From assembly GCA_013396755.1 (NCBI GenBank), contig VWZF01003024.1, positions 1,860,001 through 1,924,000 of the forward strand: 64,000 nucleotides of DNA, given 5' to 3'. This document shows positions 50,001 to 62,000 of the stretch, piece by piece (position 1 is the first letter of the stretch; each line of letters starts with the position of its first letter). The notes under the pieces are model-generated. The model had not been told where the DNA came from. It saw nothing but the letters and a program-made list of their open reading frames with translations, and ran no database searches. The translations under genes were made by a program, and so were the position numbers. The stretch comes from Sclerurus mexicanus. Taxonomy: Eukaryota; Chordata; Aves; Passeriformes; Furnariidae.

Positions 50001-53000
50001 GATCACATGAGCTCTAGCTCCTAAACCTAAGATGTTAGAGAAACAGTGTTGGGACAATAGTTTCTTCCTAAACTGACACTTATCAGTGGTGATAGTTGAG
50101 AAACTCCCTGGAAAGAGAATTTGGGAATGCTTTTAGTTCCTATTATCTACCTTATCCCACCCCAAAATACCCAACCCAACCCAAAAATCAGTGGAAAATG
50201 TCACTGCAATTAAGCAGAGTTTTGTGCTGAATGCAGAGGAATTTTTTATTTGTTTTGATCTATAATGGTAATATCAAATTTTGAGCAATCTTATTCTTGT
50301 CTAGCTCCATGACAGAGATTACTGCGTATCTTGTATATATTTTGGTCCTATATTGAAAAAAAAATCACTAGTAAATGTTTTGGATACTTTGCATTGTCCA
50401 CTGGCCCTTTCCTTCCAATCTGATCCCTATAGAGCCTCACTGCACTTTATGGCTCCTTGTATTTTGGTAAGGAAAGCAGTTATCACAGGAGCTTTAAGGG
50501 GGAAATTTTGCAACATCTGGATATGTATTTTGAAGGACCAAGCAAGTTTCTGGAGAGAGACTCAGAGGCCATATGTTATGACAAGAATTTTCTTCTAGTA
50601 TTAAACTGCTTTTTATAAACAATAGCAGTCTTCTGTCTCACCTGTTTTTCTGCTTCTTCATCTTTCAGGTTCTGTCCTTAAACATATTCTTCTCTTGAGA
50701 GCTTCTCTGAAGAGTTACTAACTCAAATCTTGTGACATTTAATATGTTGTTCGAAGCCAGTGTGTACTATGTGACCTCTTCTTGCCTTTGAGGAAATTAC
50801 CTCATCACCTGAAATCATCTGAGTTTCACTGCTAGATTTAGTCCTTCTCATCCTTGAAGGTCTCTCCAGAAGCAGTTGGTCCAAGACACTGAGTCTTAAA
50901 ATCCTGAAGAATGGGTGGACTACACTCTTCCTTTCATTTGAGATTCATCTGTCAATTGTCTATCTTTGGTGATCTGTTAATCCCCACACCAGGAAAAAGC
51001 TGATCTCCACAAACAGCCTTTTCCACCTACATTTTTTTCAGACCCAGGGACAAATTTCTTCATTTTGTTATCCCTGAAAAGATCTCCTCATTCTAAAACT
51101 GCTTCAGTTTCTTCCTTCTTGTAGCTTATTTTATAGTCTTCTGAATCCAAAGATCACCACCTTGCTTAAGTGTTCTTTCTTTATATTAAAGACATGCTCA
51201 CTCTCACTGCTCACTCTCTAACACCTTCAGGCCCATCAGTTTGTATTGCCTGGCTAACTCTGTTTTCACTCAGCTAGATTCTTGGTGCATTTTTTTGCAT
51301 TAAATTCTTTTCAGTGATGTGCTATTATTCCAGACTCTTCTTGATCATCCTTCACACAATTAATTCCTCCTTGATTTTATTATCAATGAGACATAAGAAT
51401 TTATTTTTCCTACTTTATATCCCCCCGAAACCACCCCCCCCCTACAAATCATTCCATTGAATTTTGCTTCCTCAGCTTTATTTTTCATGCTCTTTCAAAC
51501 TTTCATTCATTTCAAGCCATGAATCTCCCTGGAAATGACACTAGGGCAAAGTCTGAGTAATATTGATATCATTCACTTAGACTGTTCTAGTTCTTCACTC
51601 AAATCCATGTTTTATCTCCTGGAAATGCTGACATATCAGGACTAATTTTGTGTCTTCAGACACAAGTCCTTCTTAGTTGCTACTTCCATACTTGCACACC
51701 CATGTGCACTTCATACATGCAATGACAGGGCAAGTGTCTGAATTTACTGGGCTGCAGAAATTGCATTCACAAGTGTTGTCATATCAACAAAAAAATTCAG
51801 AAGGGCTGAAAAAACTTCCTACCCAAAGGTTTATTGCTTGCATCTGGTGTGACAGGGAAGCCCATATTTCATTACTTCCTGGGTCAAAGATATATTAATC
51901 TGAAACAGATAGGAGACATGAGAACCCCAGTAATTAATGTGAAAAAGAAAACAAACCAAAAACTTGCAACAGCTGTGATGCTCAATCCTCAGATCAGGTA
52001 GGAATTTTGCATGCTGTAAATTACAGTATGAAAATAACAGATTCAGCACTCTTATGAAAGCTGTGATGTCGTCATATGTGTCTTTAAGTCTTTCCTTTAT
52101 CATTTTGAAATTTCCTAAGAGTTTCCTTTGTGGTGGAATACTGCAACAGACAGAGCTCTGAGATACAAATAGGTCCTTCTTTCACACTTGCAAGGTTGGC
52201 AGCCAAGTCTCTGCCTTTGTCTACTATGTCCTTGCATAGTGGGCTCTCCCCACGCTTGCTTCTCCTACTAGCAGATTTAGTGGCTTCAGCTGAGCCAACT
52301 GCACAGATCCCTTGCTGGATACCTATTAACTCTTTCTTTTGGTAACCATGGCTGTTCATCCTTCAGCTCTGTTCCCATTTGAAAATTCAGAAAACTGCCA
52401 GCTGTGATGACTTCTTCCCTCCCCACAGTCACCCTGCTTGACTTGGTGTCCCACGCAGAACTGCCTTTGATCATGTGTGCACAATTCACCCCTCCCTAGA
52501 GCCATCTCACACTGCAGCATCCAGAAGTGTGTTAAAAGGCAAGCTTTCTTCCCATGTCTTAGCTCTGCCTTTTTTTTTTCTTTCTTTCTTTTTTGTTTTT
52601 AACAACTGTGCAATTAATAAATATTTGAGCTGCAAAGTGAACAAGCAAATCAAATATTTATATAAGCTAATATACTCACTAGCAGATTCCTTTTCTGTTG
52701 CTCTTTTTGGTGGTGTTAGTGATTGCCTTTTAGATGGTTACAGTCATCAGGCTGTCAGGGTTAGTAAAATGGCAGGTAGATGAAATTCTAGCCATATGTT
52801 ACCACTGAAGGACAAATTTTTGGGGGCAGTAAAACTGTAAGAGAACAGTGCAAGAAATCATCAGAGGAACAAAATATGTCACTTCACTACAGCTCACACA
52901 GGTCACCTCAATTCTTGGTGTAGTGAGAGATGACTGAAAGTGAATGGTGGACAGAGCAGGGCAGCCTGCCCTGCCATGTGTGTAGTCATTGCCTGGCAAT

Positions 53001-56000
53001 GCCTTGCCAGAGTTTTGCTGCTAATTTATTTTGTTCACAGCACATCTGACTTTCTTTTACTCCTAACTATGCACAGCTCTTCTATGAATAAAAGGCTGAG
53101 AGAGTTGGGGTTGTTTTGTTTGGATAAGAGAAGGCCCTGGGAAGACCTTAGGGCACCTTCCAGTACCTAAAGGGGGACTGCAAGAAAGCAGGAGAGGGAC
53201 TTGTAACAAGGACATGTAGTAACAGGACGAGGGGGAATGGCTTCAAACTGAAAAAGGACAGGTTTAGACTAGACATTAAGAAGACATTCCTCACTGTGAG
53301 GGAGGTGAGGCACCGGCACAAGTTGCCCAGAGAAGTTGTGGGTGCTCCATCCATGAAAATGTTCAAGGCCAGGCTAGATGGGGCTTTGAGCAACCTGATC
53401 TAGTGGAAGGTGTCCCTGTCCGTGGCAGTAGTGGTGTTTCTTGTGTTAATTATAAAACTAATGCTTCAGGCATGCTACGTGAGCTGAAGCACTGTGATAC
53501 TTTGCATGAAAAGGATTGCAAGACCCTCTGGTAACATTTTCAACATTGATAGAAAAAAAAAACCAGCTCATACAAAGCTTTTAATTATCTGTGGAGCTTA
53601 ACTGTTGCTTACAAAGACATTAATTTACTATGGTAGCCCCAGCAGTGTCCTTGTATACAAAATTTATTTAGCCCATTATATACTTTAAGCATCATGAAAA
53701 CAAGTGAATAGTGTACAAAGGAGGAAAATGATTACTTTTGCTTATTTTGTAGCCAAAAGCTGGGTCTCTTGGATCGGGTTCGTGGTACCAATACTAAAGG
53801 AAAGCTATTTACCCCTCTGAATGTAGATGCCATTGAAGAAAGTCCTTCAAAAGAGCCTAAGAATGTTGTCTTGAATAATAAGGAGCGTTTTCGCACTGCA
53901 TTCCGAATGAAAGCATACGCCTTTTGGCAAAGCTCAGAAGGTAGCCCATCTGTGTTGATTTGTTTCTATGCATCCCCTGTTCTCCCCATTTTAGTTTGTT
54001 CCTCTGCATCTTCTGTTGAATGTTTGTGACTTTCTGGGCCAAGAATGTTTGGTAGCTGGTTTTACATGGTACAGTTGGGGAAGCCCAAGGAAATGAAGAC
54101 AAGTCCAGGCAACATGGTGCCTGAAATAAGGCAACAGCCCTCCATAAAAACAGCAATTGATATGGGATAAAGCCAGTGGTGTAATCAGCCTATTTGACCT
54201 AGGAAAAGAGGGCACACTGGGCAGTGAATCTATAACCCCCCAGAAACACATGCCATCATGCATCATGGCTCGGTTTATCAGCAGAGATGCTATGCGAAGG
54301 TAGCTCCCTCCTAGACTGCATCCAGCCCTGCACAAGCCTGTGTCCAGGCATCCTAAATATCTCCTCATTGCCGTCTCATGAAACCTTGTTTTAGAGTCAA
54401 TGTCTTCTTCCCCCACTCTCTCACTAGGACCTCTGCCCCTCAGCAAATTTCTATTGGGTGTCCATGAAACATGATAAGGCATTTTTCCTCTCAGCTTCCC
54501 TGAGCACACATTTTCCTCTTCTTGCCTATAGCATCCAAACGGTCTTTAAATAACAGTTTCTCCTTTATCATGCCAGCTGGCATCAGTGCATGCTGGACAT
54601 ACTACCATGGTTGTAGTCTGGGTATCCACACTGGGAACTTTATTTTCTCCTTTATGAAAGTCCATGAGCTCCAAGCAGTGAAAGTGAAGAGAACTTGGTC
54701 TGTGACTTCTACACTTGTTTTGGCCCTTATGTAAAATAATTTGGACAAAGATCCATTGTAAGGGAAGAAAAGTTCCCAGTGTTTCAGAAATGCTGGAATC
54801 CGAGAGGAGACCCCTCAAATAATGGGTCTTACAGGTGTCCCATAACTATTAAATCCCTTTCAAGAGCTGACCAGTGAAAAAGGAACATGTAAGAGGTGTT
54901 TCTTTACTGAATTGCATTTACTTTAAATAGTGCTTTAGTCAGACAGACATCCCTCCTAACTACTGTGTGCTCAGATGTTCACACAGCTGGTTTTTTGACC
55001 TGCTTTGCAGATGCAGGAACAGGGGAACCCATGGCAGAAGACAGAGGCGACAACAGTGATTTCCTTATGGAAGATATGATCCCCACATTCAAGACAGCCA
55101 TCCGAGCTGTCAGGTAAATGTCTCTAGTGCTCCTCAGTGGTTTGGGGTTTTTTTTGAATGCTTCTGCTTCAGGAAATCACACTACTAAGTTGCTGCATGT
55201 TCATTCACTGTTGCTGTTTTTGCTTTTTGAAATGCAATAGGATAGATAATTCTGGATGTATTCAAAAGCACAAGACAGACCCTATTCAAAGTCTGTTGAA
55301 AACATGCAGAAAGGATGATTTTTTAAATAACATTAACCATGTCATTTTTGCAAGATACTCCATAAGTGCGTATATTTATTATAAAATAATATTGTATAGA
55401 GTTGCTCATTAAAATGTTATCTAAATACGGCATCTTGCTCAATTTAGTGCCTAATATTTATACAAAATTGGAATTTTCACTTAACAAAAAACTCTGAGCT
55501 GACTCAACTCTATTCACAGTTGTGTGAGTGTGCAATATAGTTTTCAACTGTCATCTTTTAAGAGATGCTGAGGTCTCCATTTCAGCAGTTTTTGGCTTGT
55601 GACACGTGTCACCCCAATTTTCATGTCCCAAGAGATATTCTCTGGGGCTAGAAAACTCCTAGTAAGCCTTGATAATATGTTTAACACATCAAGCAAATAG
55701 AATTCATTCACTGATGCTCTGTTACTTCTCAATGCCCTGTTTTCTCTTCCCTTGAAAAATATGCCCATTTGAAAATACTCTGCTTTCATTACAATTGCTG
55801 TTTATTCCAGAAGTTATTAAGTTTCAGGCCAGTGGCTTATCACCTTCCAGGTGAAATACTGCAAGTCTGGAATGCCCCAAAATTATCTGAGAAAACCTTC
55901 AAGGAATATGGTTGTAACAATATAACCATATATGTATATAACTATAATACGTACTCACCTGGTTCTTTTCCACTTGGGTGCAGGAGAATCAGTCACTAAA

Positions 56001-59000
56001 AATTCCAAGTTTTCTCAAGCCTGCTGAAAGCCATGTCCCACAGGCTTTGCTCACGTTACTCATAACTGCTTCCCTCTCATAGGAAGTTTCTTCATCCCTA
56101 CGTCCTCCATGGCTTTCCCTTTCTTTCCCTGATACCTGCCTGTTTTCTAACTCAGAGACATGCTGTTCGTACTTCTGCAAAACTTTCCCACATCCTGTCC
56201 AAATCTAATTGATTCATGTAAATTCCCTTTAAACTCCATCAAGAACCAAGTGGGTTTTTTTGTCTTGTGTAGTTTATCCAGACCCTGAATGTTAATGGGA
56301 AATAATTCTTTCAGACAACACCACTTAATGGATTTCAGGGTCATGATCAAGGAGATTTTAAATTGAAATTGCTAACTATGTGATTCCTATTTTTCATTTA
56401 TATCTTTTAATGTATAGTTTTGCTGTTATCATATATAGTATGGCTAAAATAGGCATAGGTATCATTTTGAAATCTTGAAAGATTTATAAGCAACAGAGTT
56501 GAAGAGTCAGCAACCCTTAAAGAGTCATAATAGAGTTATCTTTGCTAAATGAGTGTTTATACAGATTTTAAAAACATTTTAAAACCCATCAACGTTAAAT
56601 AAAAAACAATTCAGAATCTGAAGAGATTCCTCAATTCAGACTAACAATAACATGAAGAGTCTACTGAGAAAGCAAACCCCCAGAACCAAAGCCTAAAACA
56701 GATGAAAACAAAAACTTAATCCTTTAAACATGTTGTTTCTATTTGTTTCATCTACCAAAATTTAACAATTTAAAGTAATGCATAAACAGAAGAGAAAGAA
56801 GAAAAAGAATACCAAATATTTCTCAAGTGCTGTGGCCAGCAGTGGTCCTTATTATATAAATTCTGTTACTAATTACTAGGGTATTTTATAATTATAGCAA
56901 TAATAACAGCAATTATATTATTATCCTTACACCACCACCAATAATAATGTTATACTGCCCTTTTTTTCAAAGAGACTTCAGGCAATTCTAACAATTTTTC
57001 TTCTCTTCACAACTTAAACTGCTGCTAACTTCCACATTTGTATCTAATTAGCATTTCCTATCCAAAACTCTCCCAGGTGCAAAATGAAAACCAAGATGAA
57101 AATGATTCAGCACTACATATATTATAAATTAGCTTTATAATAGGCTGAAACATAAAAAATCAGCTTCAACATCACAGCTTCGAAATCAACGTCCAAATAT
57201 GATTCTGTAGCTTTAAACCTTTTGCTTTAGCCTATTAATTATAAAAAGCCAACTATTATGTATTTCCAAATGTGGTGTGATGTTAGGGAGTCTCTGCTTT
57301 TGTTTTAGTCCCTTGTTTGGAAATATCATGCACAATTTCCAAACACCCAGAAAATTCATCAATAATTTGATGAAACTGGAAATTGTCATTATGGAATTTA
57401 TGTGAGAAATTAATATTGTTTTGTTTATTATATAGAATACTACAGTTTCGTCTCTATAAAAAAAAGTTCAAGGAGACTTTGAGGCCTTATGATGTAAAGG
57501 ATGTGATAGAGCAATACTCTGCAGGGCATCTTGATATGCTTTCCAGAATAAAATACCTTCAGGCAAGGTAAGAATCTTCTGGTTAATGGGGAAAATGCAT
57601 AGCTTTGCTGGCGAAATAAAAGCATAATCAACCTTTTTGCTCACAGGGCCACCCAGAAGCTTTGGGTTGCTTAGTGTAGCTGGTCCATAAGAATACATTT
57701 TCCCAAAGCAAAAAGGCAAGTGAATAGCTAGAAGGGATAACTGCAGCAAGAGACTGCTGGCTCGGGTCTAGAATATGGACATTATAGTCCTGCGAATTTT
57801 CTTGACCATTGTCTTATTTGATCAGGAGCAAGTTTCTCTCCTTCTCCCCATTTTAAAGATGATAAATAAAAGCAATCGTTGTTCTACATGAGCTTTTCTT
57901 TGGGCTGGATTCTCTGAACCTGTGCCTAGTGACACGTCTCATAAAGCTGCAAAAGTGCCTCAGCACAGAAGGCTTCACATTCCCTTCACTCAGGTGTAAA
58001 TTGACCTACCTAAAAAAAACCAAAAACCATACAAACAGAATTTCAGGCCTCTGGGACTGTTCAGCTGCAGTCTGTCCCCGCAGTTGTTTCCTCACAGAAG
58101 TGGTTCATCACAATGTGCTTTTTGAGGCATGTCTCCAAAACCCTGTGCTGCTCACACCCTGAGCCATGAGCACAGGTCAGAGCTTGGGGCTGCGACCTTG
58201 CCTGGGCCCATGTGTGTGTGGAGCTGTTCAGCTCAGTGTCAGCACAGCACCGTCCACATTCCCTGAGCGCCCCAGACACTCTGAACAGCAAAATGCCACG
58301 CAGACATCTTAATTTCTTTCAACAGTGAGCTGAAGGAGTGCAACTCTCGCTACGCATTTGGGCCATGTCTGGACTTGGCTTAGTGAGGCCGCTCTGGTCC
58401 TTCTGTTGGACATTGTAATTTCTTATTTCAGAATGATTTTCCATGTATTGAACTATCTCAGTATATAACATGTCTGGTTCCTACCTCACTGTTACTGCTC
58501 TAGAAAAACTTCCTTCTTTACCTATATACCACAAAACACCATTGTTACTCTATAAAATGAGCTCTGCACCTCATGAGCTTAGATTTTGATGCAGTGCTAT
58601 CTTTTCTGAACTCCGGAAGTTGAGGAGTGCTCATGATATCAGAAATCTGCACCTGTCTTTGGTGAGCTCTATATTCCCTATACTAGAGATTCTTCCATTA
58701 CCTCAGACTGAGGTGTTGTGTGATTTTGGACAACAGAGCACCTCTCAGATACTCCCTTGACTCCTAGCAGCCCTAAAAGTGCCTGACATGATCAGGTCCA
58801 TCTCACCCAGAGGTTGTGAAGAGCTTTGGGGAGTAAAGTCATATTCCAGGTAATCAGAGCAAGAACCACAGCACAGCCTCAGCCCTGTGATGCTCAGCTC
58901 AGCAGTACCATAAAGTATCACCAGAAGCAGAACTGCAAAGTTTCAACAGCCATTTTGCATGTATACAGGGAAGACCTTTTTAGAGGCCTTTGAAGACAAA

Positions 59001-62000
59001 ACATAATCCTGCAAAGCCACGTGAGATTCCTCTTAGAGTTAACAGAAAGCTAGTCAGCACAATTGTGCTTTATAGCCCAGTTAATCCCTGCTTAAATCAG
59101 ATTCATTCCTGTGGACAGCTGAATCTCCCTTACTGCCCCACAAATTTTCTTCACTGTGTTGACTGGATCTTCATGGATTGTAACTGGACAAAGCCAGGGA
59201 GGGGAGTCCTACTCGTTGAGTTTATGGATAGCAAGATGCCATAGGAGTTTGATGAGACATGGACTGATGCCTCAGCAGGGCTTGGGTGTCTAGCCAATAT
59301 CTAGCTTGGTGAGGCTTGCCTTGAGCTTTTTCAAGGTCCATTTTCCAAACTCCATGGGGCACAGTGAAGCCATGCCATGTACCTGCCTGGATTGTCTGAT
59401 GGTGGTCTGTTGGCTAGTGCTGATTGGTATCCGGTCAGTTTGAGGTGTGGGCTGAAAGAACAGAGACTTGCTTGCACCTGAGCAGCTGGATATGCCAAAT
59501 GAAAGAATATTTTGATGTAGTAAAAGAGTGTAATTAAATGTGCTGGAGCCTGTCAAACAATCCTTTTGCTTTTGTGTCAAATAAAAAGTCAAGTAGGATT
59601 AATTGTAAAACTTCATTGAAAGTTACGTTTTTCAAACCAAAAGGGTAATTAGTAAAGATAAAAATATTTCCAAAAAATTAGATACAGCAACTGCCAAAAT
59701 ATCAATGGTTTATTAAAATTTTAAGGAATTCTACCTTTCACCAGGTTCTGGTTTTCATTATCCAGCACAAAACCCGATGGGTCTCCTGACACTTTTAAGA
59801 GCAGCTGCTATTGGGAGAGTTTATGATAATCATGCAGTTTGGTTCCTTTGAAGAAAATTAAGTCTTGTGTTTCAAATGTTGAAGTTTGGAAACTGTGAGC
59901 TAGAGCATTACTTAATTGTCATTAAACTACGAGTTAATTGCAATTCAATTTATCGGTTGTGGACCCAGAACAGAACAAACACACCATGACCCTCAATATA
60001 TTACCAAACCAACATGTGCTTCCTTTTTGAATCTCTGCTTCAGGGATGCACAGCATATTGTGTCATGTGTTAGCATTTGGAGATGGACTTACGCAGTTGC
60101 ACTTTTCTTTTTTTCAGAGTAGATATGATTTTTACTCCTGGACCTCCATCTACTCCCAAGCATAAGAAATCCCAAAAGGGAGGAGCTTTTTCTTACCCTT
60201 CACAACAGTCTCCCAGGTGAATTTTTTATGCTTAGTATTTAGCACAGCCCAATACATAAATAAAAAGCTAATTCAGACCAATAATAATGACCTTTATTCA
60301 TCCAATTTTATAGTAATGATACTAAGAGGATCTGTTGCTCTACGTTATACACACGGTTAAACGTTGAGCCAGAAAATCACTAGCTTCCCTAAAAACAGTG
60401 TATGATGAAAATCTAAACAGTGGCTTCTTATTTGTCTAGTTCAGCTTCTTCACAGTTTGGAAATACAATTTTAATTGAAATACACGGGTTTGATTGCTGA
60501 TGTGCTGAATTTATAACACTCAATAGTAAACCTTCTTAAAAGCTTGATAAAAATCACCAATAGTTTGGAAGTAAACTAGTTATCTTCCTGAAGTGAAAAA
60601 AGTTTCATTATGGCCCCCACCAAATGGCAAGCAAAGACTTTTAATGCTGCTGCTTTTAAACCTTTGATTGGTGAGAGATTCTCAAAATAAATTGTAATAC
60701 CAGGTTTCTGGGTGTGAAAGTTGTAGCATATTATTGTATTGCTGCATTCCTGGTAGCAAGAATTCAATAATAAATGACATTTCTTCTGTTGTTTACAACT
60801 ATCAATCTGTCAATAAATACCCATCAAGAACCACACAAGACTGTCAACAATCTGTCTTCAAAGCTGTTGTAGTTGCTCAGAACAAAAGCAATCTTACAGA
60901 AGATAAATTTTCCACCCAGGGAAAAATCTGAACCCATGTAAATCTGAAGAAGGAGACCTAAGTATGTGCAAGAGGCAGTGATCATTTGGGAAACAAAGCA
61001 GATTGCAGAAATGGAATGAGCCCACATCACCAGTAACCCAGCGTGGAAAATCTGACATGTTTTAGTTGTAGGTTCTGCTGTACTAAGATATGTTTACAGC
61101 TATATTTTTGATTTTGTCAGAAAGAGAAGAACTGGACCTGTTAAAAGTTATAGAGTATATTTGTTCCAATTCATGCTAAGGAGCAAGTGCTTAGAAATTG
61201 TTTTTCTAGACTTTGACATAGGTTATGGGAAGACATAGATTCCTTTGAGTTGGGTTTAGAAACCATTTTATAAAGGCTTAACTTGGTCATGAACAGCCTA
61301 GATCCCATGGCGTTGTAAATCAAAGCTCTTTAGTTAGAGATCATCTTCTTACCTCCTGAAGTGTGTCCGTATGATGGATAGGCAGGAGGAAACTGCATAG
61401 ATGAAAACTTATTCTGGAATCTGCTTTAAATCTCCAGACCAGACTGTCTCTTTCCAGCATTTCCAGTCTCTGCCACTTATTATTCCATTTAATGAAATCG
61501 AGAAAAAGCCCACACATCCCTGAAACTCAGATTCAGTCTCTAAATGCACTAATTATAAAGAATTAGATTTGAAAACACACGGCCATCTGTAGATACACTA
61601 ACTTCACTATCTCTGTTTTTCACAAACCTGAAATTATTCCACCAAGTTAGAGATTAATTTCAACTTTATTTGAACTTCTTTTTGCTTTTGTTTCTTTCTT
61701 AATTTTTATCCTAATCTCAAACTGAAAACAAATTTAAATTAAAAATTAAGAGTACATTTTTTAGACATGAATTAAAATCACAAAGAACATTTACTCCTGT
61801 TTTTGTGATAAATAACTAAATGGGCTCCAAGGATCTATATGAATATATCACCAAGATGTTAAATTTGTTTCTGATATAAATTGCTTACTGTAATGCAAAG
61901 AAAAATTGAACACTAATAGACTTATTAATTCCTTATAGAAATGATCCATATGTAGCCAAAGCATCTACGACAGATACTGAAGACCAAAGTATGATGGGCA

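Larger units (their letters stand above)
46782..53752 (+). other. KCNQ3 intron 9, part after the candidate cassette exon
   Basis: Two TGCATG motifs follow the candidate exon (46829 and 46940). A MIR/L3-like tail remnant lies near 46985-47095 (tctgtttccatagaatggga then atgatactaacctactctgc). A C-run lies at about 51421-51443, and a CR1 fragment at 53091-53433. No other gene was recognised. Confidence 0.75.

Noticed and set aside
53991..54509. 172-codon minus-strand open frame in intron 10
   Set aside because: Starts with GTG and lies wholly inside a KCNQ3 intron with no domain, no codon bias and no splice context.
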